Part shown: piece by piece, positions 43,842 through 53,569 of the stretch
Layout of the letters: each line of letters begins with the position of its first letter
Position numbering within the stretch: the stretch's first letter is position 1
From: Umezawaea sp036375055
GTDB taxonomy: Bacteria > Actinomycetota > Actinomycetes > Mycobacteriales > Pseudonocardiaceae
Length of the DNA: 64,000 bases
Assembly: GCF_036375055.1 (NCBI RefSeq)
Contig: NZ_DASUSQ010000062.1
Span: forward strand, 25,277-89,276
Reading direction: 5' to 3'
Translations under genes and position numbers: made by a program
Notes under the pieces: generated by a model
The model's database searches: none
Told to the model about the DNA's origin: nothing
What the model saw: only the letters and a program-made list of their open reading frames with translations

Positions 43842-45014
43842 GTGACGTCACCGACCGCGGGAGCCCGGCCCGACGAGGTCCGCAGGCACAACCGCACGGC
43901 GCTCCTGCGCCGGTTGCACGTCGACGGTCCGTCCACCAGGGCGTCGCTGGCGGCTGAGCTCGGGCTCAACCGCAGCACGATCAAGGCCCTGGTGGACGGT
44001 CTCGCCGAAACCGGTGTGGTCGCCGAACGGGTTCCCGCGCAACGCAGCGGAGCCGGTAGGCCCTCGCTGCTGGTCCTCCCCCAACCCCACGCCGCCGTCG
44101 TCCTGGCCATCGACATCCGCGTCGAGCAGGTGGCCATGGCGATGGTGGGCCTGGGCGGGGAGATCATCGGCAGGGACAGCTGGAACCTGCACACCCGCAC
44201 CCGCGACCCCCGCGAGGTCATCACCCACATCGTCGAGTCGGCGAAGCTGCTCAGCGACGAGCTGGACCTCCGGCCCGTCGCGGTCGGCGTCTCGGTCTCG
44301 GGGGTGGTCCGCCGCTCCGACGGCTGGGTGCACGAGGCGCCGAACCTGCACTGGACGAACGTCGCGCTGGGCGAACGCCTCAGCGCCGTGATGGGGCTCC
44401 CGGTGCAGGTCGGCAACGACGCCGAGCTGGGGGCGCTGGCCGAGCACGTCCGCGGCGCCGCCCGCGGCGCGTCGGACATGGTCTACATCTCCGCCGACGT
44501 CGGCGTCGGCGGCGGCGTGATCTCCAACGGGTCCCCGCTGCGCGGCACCGGCGGCTACGTGGGCGAACTGGGGCACATGGTCGTCCGGCCCGGCGGTCTG
44601 CCGTGCTACTGCGGCTGCGAGGGCTGCTGGGAGACCGAGGTCGGCGAGGCCGCCCTCTGCCGCGCGCTCGCGCTCCCGGTCAACGCCTCCCGCGGCGCCG
44701 TCGTGGCCGAGCTGCGCTCGCTGGCCACCGACCCCGACAACGTCATGCACCGGCTGGGGGAGTTCACCGAGTGGCTGGCCGTCGGCCTGGTCACCGTGGT
44801 GAACATGATGGGGCCCGAACTGGTGGTGCTGGGCGACCTGTTCACGGCGCTGCCGGAACCCGTCGTCACGGAGGTCAGGGCCGTCGTGCAGCGCCGCAGC
44901 CTGGTCAGCAGGGCCGTCGGCGGCACGCGCATCCTCAGCTCGCCGCTGGGCCGTGACGCCAAGCTGGTGGGCGCGGCCGAAGCGGCCTTCGAACCCGTGC
45001 TCGGCACGGTGTAG
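43842..45014 (+). CDS. ROK-family transcriptional regulator, XylR-like
   Basis: A 390-residue ROK repressor. N-terminal winged HTH at about 12-65 (STRASLAAELGLNRSTIKAL), then a sugar-kinase-like domain with GVSVSGVV, GNDAELGALAEH and the zinc motif CYCGCEGCWE (about 258-267). It is the last gene of the xyl cluster and likely represses it until xylose or a related sugar binds. The start GTG lies in a 12-bp perfect palindrome (GGTGACGTCACC, 43841-43852) and has no clear ribosome site. Confidence 0.87.
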   Translation: MTSPTAGARPDEVRRHNRTALLRRLHVDGPSTRASLAAELGLNRSTIKALVDGLAETGVVAERVPAQRSGAGRPSLLVLPQPHAAVVLAIDIRVEQVAMAMVGLGGEIIGRDSWNLHTRTRDPREVITHIVESAKLLSDELDLRPVAVGVSVSGVVRRSDGWVHEAPNLHWTNVALGERLSAVMGLPVQVGNDAELGALAEHVRGAARGASDMVYISADVGVGGGVISNGSPLRGTGGYVGELGHMVVRPGGLPCYCGCEGCWETEVGEAALCRALALPVNASRGAVVAELRSLATDPDNVMHRLGEFTEWLAVGLVTVVNMMGPELVVLGDLFTALPEPVVTEVRAVVQRRSLVSRAVGGTRILSSPLGRDAKLVGAAEAAFEPVLGTV

Positions 45015-45064
45015 CGGAGGGCTGGGGCCTCCTCAGGCCCGCGAAAGCCCCCTGGAACGCGAGG

Positions 45065-45094
45065 GGGGCGGGGATCCTCTCGGATCCCCGCCCC
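45065..45094. terminator. Bidirectional terminator
   Basis: Perfect 13-base arms GGGGCGGGGATCC (45065-45077) and GGATCCCCGCCCC (45082-45094) with a TCTC loop, between convergent genes. Confidence 0.75.
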
Positions 45095-45134
45095 GGAACG
45101 GCAAGGGTGCTTGAGGGCCGCACGGCCCCGATTG

Positions 45135-45317
45135 TCAGCCCTGCTGCAGTTCAGCAGCGAGCTCGCGCAGCTTCGTGCTGTGCTCACGGGCGTGGTGCCC
45201 GCAGAACAGCAGTTCGCCCCCGGAGGGGAGCACGGCGCGAACCTGGGCAGCAGCCCCGCAGCGGTCGCAGCGGTCGGCAGCGGTCAACTCGGGGCGGGTG
45301 AGCGTGGGCGTAGTCAT
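45135..45317 (-). CDS. DUF7455 small Cys/His protein
   Basis: A 60-residue protein from ATG 45317, with GGAGGGAGA upstream; a start at 45341 would add eight residues. It carries CDRCGAAAQVRAVLPSGGEL and FCGHHAREH, a Cys/His arrangement that may bind zinc. This is a small, highly conserved actinobacterial family, usually found near the principal sigma factor gene as here. Function unknown. Confidence 0.8.
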   Translation of the reverse strand: MTTPTLTRPELTAADRCDRCGAAAQVRAVLPSGGELLFCGHHAREHSTKLRELAAELQQG

Positions 45318-45877
45318 GAGAGTCTCCCTCCGTCCCGGCACCGAGGATTTCGGTGCCCTCTTACCAAGCTGCGACCACTACGCATCTGGCTGGTGCGCGG
45401 TGCTCGCTGGCTCCACTCTCTCAGACGTTCGGGCGGAAGTCAGTGTTCCCGTCAACGTGGCGACGCGCGTCACTCGCGATTTACCCACCCGTCGGTGCGT
45501 GGAATCGGCCCGAACGCCGAAATACGGGGTTCAACATCACTTTCCGCAGTCGTGGCAACGGTTTCAGACCAGGTGTTATGGCCGCTGACGGGCCTCGATT
45601 GCTCCAACTGGTGGGACCCCTGCGGCCGTTGGTGTGATCCATAACACTTTGGTCAGCTCACAGCGAACACGGCCGTTCGTTCCACCATTCGGACGTGGAT
45701 CCCGCCGTTCACCCGGCGTTGGGAGACCCGCCCGTGACCTCGGTGACCGCGTCGCGGGGCCTGTTCCAGCGGATCGTGCGCCCGAAATGCCCGGTTCTCC
45801 TCCCGCGGGGTTCGAGCGCGACCCGAGCGGTGCTCCGCGAGACCTCCGGTCGTGCGGCACCTCGGAGGAGCGGAGCA
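45318..45877. other. Long intergenic region between DUF7455 and the sigA terminator
   Basis: About 560 bases without a convincing gene on either strand; short frames exist but lack coding bias and ribosome sites. It should hold the DUF7455 promoter (minus strand), which I could not place. A wide inverted repeat at 45573-45647 is listed separately. Confidence 0.5.
45573..45647. repeat. Nested inverted repeat
   Basis: GTGTTATGG (45573-45581) and CCATAACAC (45639-45647) are exact complements; inside them GGCCGC (45580-45585) and GCGGCC (45622-45627) also pair. Confidence 0.5.
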
Positions 45878-45915
45878 CGGCGAAGGCCCCGCACCGAGGT
45901 GCGGGGCCTTCGCCG
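45878..45915 (-). terminator. Terminator of the principal sigma factor gene
   Basis: Perfect 17-base arms (45878-45894 and 45899-45915) with a CGAG loop, 10 bases after the stop at 45925. Confidence 0.75.
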
Positions 45916-45924
45916 GGAACGTTC

Positions 45925-47265
<1,341 letters not shown>

Positions 47266-47372
47266 GTACGCCCTTTCGCGACTGTCGATCACGGCGATCC
47301 GAAGGGCGCGAAACCTCGGACGCCAGAGTTCGGGGGAGAGCCCGCCGAAGCCATCCGGCGGGGCACCGTTCC

Positions 47373-47378
47373 ATTGTA
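47373..47378 (-). promoter_or_regulatory. Candidate -10 of the sigA promoter
   Basis: TACAAT on the minus strand, about 108 bases before the start codon. The -35 is poor (GCAACA-like), as often in actinobacteria. Confidence 0.4.
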
Positions 47379-47470
47379 ACGACGAGAATCGCGTGCTGTT
47401 GCGCCCCGCTCGCTTTCACGGGGTGTGAACAGGTGTTCCCGCAGCTAGACTGCGTGGGGGATTTTCCGGA

Positions 47471-48232
47471 TCAGTGCCTGATGCCCTGCGCGGCGGCAGC
47501 CGCGGCGCCCACGATGCCCGCGTCGTTCTTCAACGCCGCGGCGACGACTTCGGTGCGCACCTCCAGGAGCGGCAACCACTTGTCGGCCTTCTTGCTGACG
47601 CCGCCGCCCGCGATCACCAGATCCGGCCAGATGAGGTTCTCCAGCACGGTGATGTAGCGCGAGACGCGAGGCGTCCACTCCGCCCAGGAGAGCCCCTTGT
47701 CCTCCTTCACCGACGCCGCCGCCTTCGACTCGGCGTCGTGCCCGTCCACCTCCAGGTGGCCGAACTCGGTGTTGGGGACGAGCCGCCCGTCGAGGAACAG
47801 CGCGCTGCCGATGCCCGTGCCGAACGTCAGCAGCACGACCAGCCCGTCGCGGTCGACGCCCGCGCCGTACTTCATCTCCGCCATGCCCGCCGCGTCCGCG
47901 TCGTTCAGCACCACGACGTCCTCGACCGACCTGCCGAGCCGCTTCGCGAACAGCGCGCGGGCGTCGGTGTCCACCCAGTGCTTGGACACGTTCGCGGCGG
48001 TCAGGGCCACGCCGTGCTTGACCACGCACGGGAGCGTCACGCCCACCGGCCCGGTCCACTCGAACTTCGCGACGATCTCGGCCACCACGTCCGCCACCGC
48101 ATCGGGCGTCGACGGTTGGGGCGTGGCGATCCTCAACCGCTCCCCGTCCAGTGCTCCTGCTTCCAGGTCGACCAGGCCGCCCTTGATGCCGGAGCCGCCG
48201 ACGTCCACACCGAACCCGCGGGTAATGCCCAT
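47471..48232 (-). CDS. ppgK: Polyphosphate glucokinase
   Basis: A 253-residue ROK-fold kinase that phosphorylates glucose with polyphosphate or ATP. Motifs: VDVGGSGIKGGLVDL (9-23), VLNDADAAGMAE (catalytic Asp), LLTFGTGIGSALFLDG and PNTEFGHLEVDG. It sits upstream of sigA on the same strand and is divergent from the inositol monophosphatase family gene, the order found in mycobacteria. Confidence 0.93.
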   Translation of the reverse strand: MGITRGFGVDVGGSGIKGGLVDLEAGALDGERLRIATPQPSTPDAVADVVAEIVAKFEWTGPVGVTLPCVVKHGVALTAANVSKHWVDTDARALFAKRLGRSVEDVVVLNDADAAGMAEMKYGAGVDRDGLVVLLTFGTGIGSALFLDGRLVPNTEFGHLEVDGHDAESKAAASVKEDKGLSWAEWTPRVSRYITVLENLIWPDLVIAGGGVSKKADKWLPLLEVRTEVVAAALKNDAGIVGAAAAAAQGIRH

Positions 48233-48318
48233 CCCCGGTGGCCTTCCTACTCGATTCAGTAACCGTGGCCGCAGACATTAGCCTGAGCACCCCAGATAGT
48301 CCCGCGAGAGTGACGTAG

Positions 48319-49131
48319 GTGGAACAGTTGAGTTTCGATCCTCGCCCCTTGGTGGACGTCGCGGTCACCGTCGCACGCGAAGCCGCGGACCTGGTGCAGC
48401 GCACCAGGCAGGCCGCCGTCACCGCCCAGGTCGACACGAAGAGCACCGCCACCGACGTGGTCACGGAGGCGGACCGGGCCTCTGAGCAGCTGGTGCGCGA
48501 TCGGTTGGCGGTCCTGCGCCCCGGTGAGCCGGTGATCGGCGAGGAGGAGGGCGGGAGCGCCGCCGTCGAGGGCCTCACCTGGGTCGTCGACCCCATCGAC
48601 GGCACCGTGAACTACCTGTACGGCCTACCGCACTACGCAGTGTCGATCGCCGCTCAGCTCGACGGGGTGTCGGTCGCGGGCGTGGTGCTGGAACCGGTCA
48701 GCGGCCGCGTCTGGACCGCGGCGCGCGGTCACGGGGCCTACCTGGACGGCACGCGCCTCGGCGTCTCGGGGGCGAACCGCCTCGACCTCTCGCTGGTGGG
48801 GTACGGGTTCGCGTACCGGGCGGAGCGGCGGCAGCGGCAGGCGACCACGTGGGCGGCGCTGTCGACCAGGGTGCGGGACATCCGCCGGGCCGGAGCGGCG
48901 TCGCTGGACCTGTGCGCCGTGGCGGCCGGGTGGCTGGACGCGTACGCGGAGCACGCGCTCGGCCGGTGGGACTGGGCCGCCGGGGCGTTGATCGCCGCCG
49001 AGGCCGGTGCGGTGGTGCGGCTGCCCGGCGAGGACCCGGAGCTGGGGGAGGACGCCACCTTCGTGGCCACGCCGGGGATCGCGGAGGACCTGCGGACGGC
49101 TCTGGTGGAGTGCGGGTTCGGGTCGGTGTGA
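48319..49131 (+). CDS. suhB: Inositol monophosphatase family protein
   Basis: A 270-residue Mg/Li-type phosphatase. IGEEEGG (metal Glu pair about 74-80), WVVDPIDGTVNYLYG (about 91-105) and WDWAAGALIAAEAGA (about 214-228) are the family motifs. Likely substrate is inositol-1-phosphate for phosphatidylinositol synthesis. GTG 48319 is the start. A 14-bp-arm hairpin follows the stop. Confidence 0.9.
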   Translation: MEQLSFDPRPLVDVAVTVAREAADLVQRTRQAAVTAQVDTKSTATDVVTEADRASEQLVRDRLAVLRPGEPVIGEEEGGSAAVEGLTWVVDPIDGTVNYLYGLPHYAVSIAAQLDGVSVAGVVLEPVSGRVWTAARGHGAYLDGTRLGVSGANRLDLSLVGYGFAYRAERRQRQATTWAALSTRVRDIRRAGAASLDLCAVAAGWLDAYAEHALGRWDWAAGALIAAEAGAVVRLPGEDPELGEDATFVATPGIAEDLRTALVECGFGSV

Positions 49132-49152
49132 CCTTCGGGGTGCGACTCCCCC

Positions 49153-49196
49153 GTGACCCGGTCCGCGGCGCCGTCGGACGCGGCGGACCGGGTCAC
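49153..49196 (+). terminator. Hairpin after the inositol monophosphatase family gene
   Basis: GTGACCCGGTCCGC (49153-49166) and GCGGACCGGGTCAC (49183-49196), perfect 14-base arms, 16-base loop. Confidence 0.65.
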
Positions 49197-49221
49197 GAGC
49201 GGTTCCGTGCGGTTCACCGGA

Positions 49222-49560
49222 GTGCGGTTCTGCTCGCCGTGGGCGCGGGTGCCGCTCGGCGGTGCGCGTTCCGTCAGCGGTGCGGATCGGGTCGCGAGCC
49301 GGCTCTGGGCGGTTGCGGCGTGCGGTTCTGCTCGCCGTGGTGCGGGTGCTGCTCAGCGGTGCGCGTTCCGTCAGCCGCACGGACCGGGTCGCGAGCGGTT
49401 GTGGGCGGTTCATCGGCGTGCGGTTCTGCGTGGAGCGGCACTGCTCAGCGGTCGCACGTCTCGTCAGCCGCACGGACCTGGTCGCGAGCGGCTCAGGGGC
49501 CTGCGGTTCCGCTCCCCGTGGGGGGCCTGCTCAGCAGTGCACGTCCCGTGCCGCCGTCAG
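49222..49560. repeat. Tandem repeat, about 98-bp period, running into the 3' end of cei
   Basis: Copies begin at 49222 and 49320 (98 bases each), 49418 (83 bases, internally deleted) and 49501 (partial, entering the cei coding end). Each begins with a variant of GTGCGGTTCTG and contains a variant of CTCAGCGGTGCGCGTTCCGT. A partial copy precedes 49222. The period is not a multiple of 3. The 399-base gap 49132-49530 holds no gene. Confidence 0.8.
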
Positions 49561-50259
49561 GTTCGACGACACCACCGTGGGCGCGCTCGCCTCCGCCGCC
49601 TGGCCGCCCGCCTGCTCGGGCTGCTGCGCGGCCCAGTCGGCCAGCTGGTCCAGCACCTTCCGGGCGTCGTGGTTCGGCTTGACCTCGTCGAACTTCTTCC
49701 CGATGGCGATGTCGACGGTCGCGTCCTGCCGCTCGTCCCTGACCAGTTCCAGGCACGGCTCGATCAGGCTCAGCGTGCGCGCCGCGCTCGCCCCAGGGGC
49801 ACCGAACCGGATCTGCCCGCGGCAGGTCATGTCCTGCGCCGGGTAGACGGGGTCGTTGTCGGGTTCGGCGGCCTGCTTGAGGCCGAGTTCCGTCAGCGTC
49901 GTCGCCACGAACCTGGCCTGGTTGCGCTGGGTGCTCGCGTTGAACACCCGGAACTGGACCTCGGCCGCGGGCACCGGGTCGGTCCGGTCCAGCGCGTCGT
50001 GCGCCAGGACGCTGCCGAGCTTCGGTGCCTCGACGACGGGCGCCGCGGGGTCGACCGGCGGTGCCGACGACGGCACCGGCGCGCTCCCCGGCGTGTTGCA
50101 GCGGATGGCCAGGTCCACGTCGTTCGCCGTGTTGAGGACCTTCGCCCAGACGAACACCGCCCCGAAGGCCAGGATCACGAAGAGGATGAGCGCCGGTAGC
50201 GGTCGTCGTCGCCTGTACCGCGACAACCCGCTGTTCCCCGTAGTGCTCGCGGGTCCCAC
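49531..50259 (-). CDS. cei: Envelope integrity protein Cei (LytR C-terminal domain)
   Basis: A 242-residue membrane-anchored protein from GTG 50259 with GGGGAGGT 8 bases upstream. After a basic N-terminus (SRYRRRRPLPAL) there is one membrane helix (about residues 21-40), a Pro/Ala linker, then a LytR_C-like domain about 85-200 with EVQFRVFNASTQRNQARFVA. In mycobacteria Cei lies in the same place beside suhB and helps keep the cell envelope intact. The last coding bases are part of a tandem repeat, so the C-terminus may vary between strains. Confidence 0.85.
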   Translation of the reverse strand: MGPASTTGNSGLSRYRRRRPLPALILFVILAFGAVFVWAKVLNTANDVDLAIRCNTPGSAPVPSSAPPVDPAAPVVEAPKLGSVLAHDALDRTDPVPAAEVQFRVFNASTQRNQARFVATTLTELGLKQAAEPDNDPVYPAQDMTCRGQIRFGAPGASAARTLSLIEPCLELVRDERQDATVDIAIGKKFDEVKPNHDARKVLDQLADWAAQQPEQAGGQAAEASAPTVVSSNLTAARDVHC

Positions 50260-50697
50260 GTCCGCCGACCTCCCCTGGCGTTGTGCCCATGTGCTCGCCG
50301 TATTCCAGCCTATGCGGTCCAGGACCATCCCGCGTCCCCGACCGGCTGTAGCGGCCCGCAATCACCCGGTAGCGGAGGGTTCACCGCCGCTCGGGCGCCG
50401 CGGACGGCCGCGGCGGATGGGCCTGAGCCCGTGGACAGCCTATCGGGCCAGCTTACGTGGGTCCTGTCACCCTTCTGCTCATTTAGGGGGAACCCGATGC
50501 ACAACCCCGGTATCGGTGAGCTACCCTCTGCGCGCTCCGGGACCGTTGAGTCACCAGAAGCGTCGACTAGCAGGGGGTTGGCGCTCGACGGCCGGGGCGA
50601 GACCCCCGTCACTGGACGACGGGGCACAAAAAGGGGCGCTGGGACGTTAACCAGCGACACGAACACAGTCTCCGTAGACCGCAGGGGTGAAAACAAG
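50260..50697. other. 438-base divergent promoter region of cei and DUF4193
   Basis: No independent gene seen. An ATG at 50497 with GGGGGAA upstream is in frame with the DUF4193 gene and would add 67 residues, but that stretch is not conserved-looking. No clear -35/-10 pair could be assigned. Confidence 0.45.
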
Positions 50698-50997
50698 ATG
50701 GCGACCGACTACGACGCGCCGCGTCGCAGCGAGGCCGATGAGCTCGCTGAAGACTCTCTCGAGGAGCTGAAGGCGCGGCGCAACGAAACGCAGTCCGGCG
50801 TAGTCGATGTCGACGAGGACGCGACTGCCGAGAACTTCGAACTGCCCGGTGCCGACCTGTCCGGTGAGGAACTCACCTTCAAGGTCCTCCCGAAGCAGGC
50901 CGACGAGTTCACGTGTTCCAAGTGCTTCCTGGTGCACCACCGCAGCAGGCTGGCCGAGGAGCACAACGGGCAGTACATCTGCCGCGACTGCGCCTGA
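50698..50997 (+). CDS. DUF4193 protein
   Basis: A 99-residue protein beginning MATDYDAPRRSEADELAEDS, the canonical start of DUF4193. The C-terminus has a zinc-ribbon-like C-x2-C ... C-x2-C (FTCSKCFLVHHRSRLAEE, YICRDCA). Found in nearly all actinobacteria at this position next to cei. Function unknown; the ribbon suggests nucleic acid or protein binding. Confidence 0.88.
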   Translation: MATDYDAPRRSEADELAEDSLEELKARRNETQSGVVDVDEDATAENFELPGADLSGEELTFKVLPKQADEFTCSKCFLVHHRSRLAEEHNGQYICRDCA

Positions 50998-51050
50998 GCC
51001 CGACCCGCGTCACACCAGCAGCACCAGAACGGCAGCACCACTAGAACGAC

Positions 51051-51083
51051 ACTGGGCGCTCACCCGAAGGGGTGGCGCCCAGT
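51051..51083. terminator. Bidirectional terminator
   Basis: ACTGGGCGCTCACCC (51051-51065) and GGGTGGCGCCCAGT (51070-51083) with one bulge and a GAAG loop, between convergent DUF4193 and DUF3093 genes. Confidence 0.75.
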
Positions 51084-51089
51084 CGCGTT

Positions 51090-51551
51090 TCACTTCTTGA
51101 GCAGTTCCGCGAGCCGGTCGGCGTGGCGGACGCTGAACAGCCAGTAGGGCGTCGGGTCCTCCGGGTCCTCCAGCGCCACCTTCACCATCGGTCCGACCCA
51201 GCCGCGGTGCGCGACGAAGGCCGCCGGGTCCAGGTTCGGGCCCATCGCCTTCCGCTTGGTCTTGGCGGTGAACACCTCCACCTCCCCCAGCAGCTCCAGG
51301 GGCACGTGGGCGTCACCGACCCGCAGTTCACCCCCGCTGACCTCGACCTTCAGCGAGCCGAGCCGAACGATCATCAGCAGGGCCAGCGGGACGATGATCA
51401 CGTAGGGCAGCCAGGAACGGACGCCGGGGAAGCCCATGTGGATCTCCGCGGCCAGCAGCACCGCGGCGGTCAGGGGCAGCAGCCAGCCCCACCACGGGAC
51501 GTAGAGCCGCTCTTCGAAGGCACTTGGGGCGGTCACAGCACTCTCGCTCAC
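51090..51551 (-). CDS. DUF3093 membrane protein
   Basis: A 153-residue protein with two membrane helices (WWGWLLPLTAAVLLAAEIHM and PYVIIVPLALLMIV) then a beta-rich cytoplasmic domain (VEVSGGELRVGDAHVPLELL, YWLFSVRHADRLAELL). This is DUF3093, placed next to dut as in mycobacteria. The start is GTG 51551 or GTG 51536; the ribosome site AGGA is very close to the first. Function unknown. Confidence 0.82.
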   Translation of the reverse strand: MSESAVTAPSAFEERLYVPWWGWLLPLTAAVLLAAEIHMGFPGVRSWLPYVIIVPLALLMIVRLGSLKVEVSGGELRVGDAHVPLELLGEVEVFTAKTKRKAMGPNLDPAAFVAHRGWVGPMVKVALEDPEDPTPYWLFSVRHADRLAELLKK

Positions 51552-51575
51552 GTCCTCAGGGTAATCTCGCCCGCC

Positions 51576-52070
51576 GTGCCCAGCGTCGAGGTCTTGCTGT
51601 CCCGGCTCGATCCAGGAGTCCCACCGCCGTCGTACGCCCGTCCGGGTGACGCCGGCGCCGACCTGGTCACCACTCAGGACGTGGTGATCGAGCCGGGGGA
51701 ACGCGCGGTGGTCGGCACCGGCATCGCCGTCGCACTGCCCGAGGGGTATGCGGGGTTCGTTCACCCGCGGTCCGGTCTCGCGGCGAGGGTGGGGCTCAGC
51801 GTGGTCAACACCCCCGGAACCATCGACGCGGGCTACCGCGGCGAGATCAAGGTGTGCCTGGTGAACCACGACCTCCGCGAGCCGATCAGGCTCCGACGGG
51901 GCGACCGGATCGCGCAGCTCGTGGTGCAGCGGGTCGAGCACGCGGTGTTCCGAGAGGTCGACGAACTGCCGGGCTCCGACCGGGGCACGGGTGGGTACGG
52001 CTCTACTGGCGGGCACGGCGTGCTCGCGGTGTCGGCGAAGGCCGACGCCATGCAGCGGACAGAGGGGTAA
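51576..52070 (+). CDS. dut: Deoxyuridine 5'-triphosphate nucleotidohydrolase (dUTPase)
   Basis: A 164-residue trimeric dUTPase. All five motifs are visible: GDAGADL (1), HPRSGLA (2), TIDAGYRGEIKV (3, catalytic Asp), RRGDRIAQLVV (4) and RGTGGYGSTGGHG (5, C-terminal arm). It turns dUTP into dUMP and keeps uracil out of DNA. Divergent from DUF3093 with 24 bases between; followed 5 bases later by DUF3710. Confidence 0.95.
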   Translation: MPSVEVLLSRLDPGVPPPSYARPGDAGADLVTTQDVVIEPGERAVVGTGIAVALPEGYAGFVHPRSGLAARVGLSVVNTPGTIDAGYRGEIKVCLVNHDLREPIRLRRGDRIAQLVVQRVEHAVFREVDELPGSDRGTGGYGSTGGHGVLAVSAKADAMQRTEG

Positions 52071-52075
52071 TTCAG

Positions 52076-52702
52076 ATGTTCGGACGGCGCCGCAAGCGGG
52101 GCAGGCACGCGACGAACCGGGAGACCGCGCAGCAGGACGTGGAGTTCGACGACGAGTTCGACGTCGCCGACGACGGTCCCTACGACGAGCCCGAAGCCCC
52201 CAGGGACAACATCACCAGGCTGGACCTGGGGTCCATCAGGCTCCCGGTGCCCGACGGCGCGCAGCTCCAGGTCGAGATGGACCCCGCGGGCGCGGTGCGC
52301 GCGGTGCACCTGCTCACCCCCGCCGGGCAGCTCACGGTCAGCGCCTTCGCGGCGCCCCGCAGCGGCGGCCTCTGGAAGGAGGTCGGCGCGGAGCTGATCG
52401 CCCAGCTCAAGGAGGACGGCGCCCGGATCAACCGGGAGAACGGGCAGTGGGGCGAGGAGATCACCGCCCGCAACAGCGGTGTCCACCTCCGGTTCGTGGG
52501 CGTCGACGGGCCCCGGTGGCTGCTGCGCGGCGTCGCGGCCGGGCCGGAGGAGCAGGCCCCCGTGATCGCGGAGGCGCTCTACGAGCTGCTGCGCGGGACG
52601 GTCGTGGTGCGGGGCACGCAGCCGATGCCGGTGCGGACGCCGCTGCCGATCGAGCTTCCCGAGGCCATCGCCAAGCACATCGCCGCGCAGGCCGAGGGCT
52701 GA
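52076..52702 (+). CDS. DUF3710 protein
   Basis: A 208-residue soluble protein. After a basic then acidic N-terminal 45 residues, the DUF3710 domain runs to the end (ITRLDLGSIRLPVPDGAQLQ, VHLLTPAGQLTVSAFAAPRS, GPRWLLRGVAAGPEE). It follows dut by 5 bases and is probably co-transcribed. Function unknown; conserved partner of dut in actinobacteria. Confidence 0.87.
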   Translation: MFGRRRKRGRHATNRETAQQDVEFDDEFDVADDGPYDEPEAPRDNITRLDLGSIRLPVPDGAQLQVEMDPAGAVRAVHLLTPAGQLTVSAFAAPRSGGLWKEVGAELIAQLKEDGARINRENGQWGEEITARNSGVHLRFVGVDGPRWLLRGVAAGPEEQAPVIAEALYELLRGTVVVRGTQPMPVRTPLPIELPEAIAKHIAAQAEG

Positions 52703-52754
52703 TCGGACCGCCGGTCGCGACCGGTCGGGCACCTCGACCGGTCACGACCGGCGG

Positions 52755-53462
52755 TCAGCCCGCGCGGGTCGCGGTCGCCGCGGCCAGCAGCGCCAGCACC
52801 GCCGCCCGGCCGAGGCAGGCGCGGTCCGCTCCCAGCGCCCCGAGCGTCGTCGTCCGCAGAACCGCACGTGGCAGGGCACTCGCCCACGAACGGGCGACCT
52901 CAAGAGGGTGAATCGGGTCGTCGGTGCACGCCGCCACCCCCGCGGGCACCGCCACCCCGCCCAGTTCCGCGGGCGTGGGCGCTCCGGACTCCGCCGCGGC
53001 CCGCAGGATCCCGGCCAGCCGGGGCCCGTGCCCGCGCCACGCCCGCGACAGCTCCGCTCCGAGCCACCCGTCCACCCCGACCAGCGCGGAGTCGACGCCG
53101 TCGCGTTCCACCACGCCCGCGCTGGCCCGTGCGGCCAGCGCGGCGGGCGCCTCTCCCGCGGGTCCGGACCACGCGGGCAGCGCCAGCAGCAGACCCGCGC
53201 ACCGCTCCGGGTGCCGGACCGCCCACCCGGCCGCCACGTGGGCTCCCAGCGAGACCCCGCCGACGACCAGGGGCGTGCCGGTCCAGGCGGCGTCCAACGC
53301 GGCCAGGTGCTCCTCGACCGAGGCCGAGGCCGGAGCGGTCAAACGCAGCCCCAACTGCGTCAACGGTTCTTCGAAGACGGTTCGGACGAACACCTCGTCC
53401 GACGCCGTCCCAGGGAGCAGCACTGCGGTTCGGCCGACCAGATCGACCATCGGGCGCATCAC
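52755..53462 (-). CDS. Alpha/beta hydrolase
   Basis: A 235-residue small alpha/beta hydrolase. The nucleophile elbow is GVSLGAH (about 68-74, Ser70) and the catalytic His is probably in DDPIHPLEVA. Its place between DUF3710 and the OB-fold gene, on the opposite strand, matches the mycobacterial neighbourhood. Substrate unknown. Confidence 0.82.
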   Translation of the reverse strand: MMRPMVDLVGRTAVLLPGTASDEVFVRTVFEEPLTQLGLRLTAPASASVEEHLAALDAAWTGTPLVVGGVSLGAHVAAGWAVRHPERCAGLLLALPAWSGPAGEAPAALAARASAGVVERDGVDSALVGVDGWLGAELSRAWRGHGPRLAGILRAAAESGAPTPAELGGVAVPAGVAACTDDPIHPLEVARSWASALPRAVLRTTTLGALGADRACLGRAAVLALLAAATATRAG

Positions 53463-53569
53463 GACCAGGATCCTCCCCCAGTCGGATCCCGCGACCTCCG
53501 CGCCCGGTTACCCTGGGGTTCGGACGGGCTTCGTCGACGATGCCCCTTGCGATGTACCTGGAGTCGGGG

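Noticed and set aside
43841..43852. GGTGACGTCACC palindrome on the ROK start codon as an operator
   Set aside because: Possible autoregulatory site, but a 12-base palindrome at a coding start is weak evidence alone, so it is only noted in the gene entry.
49153..50199. Plus-strand frames over the tandem repeat and cei
   Set aside because: The apparent protein repeats come from the 98-bp DNA repeat read in shifting frames; the period is not a multiple of 3 and cei lies on the other strand.
50497..50697. N-terminal extension of the DUF4193 gene
   Set aside because: The ATG has a fair ribosome site, but the family starts at MATDYDAP and the extra 67 residues look random.
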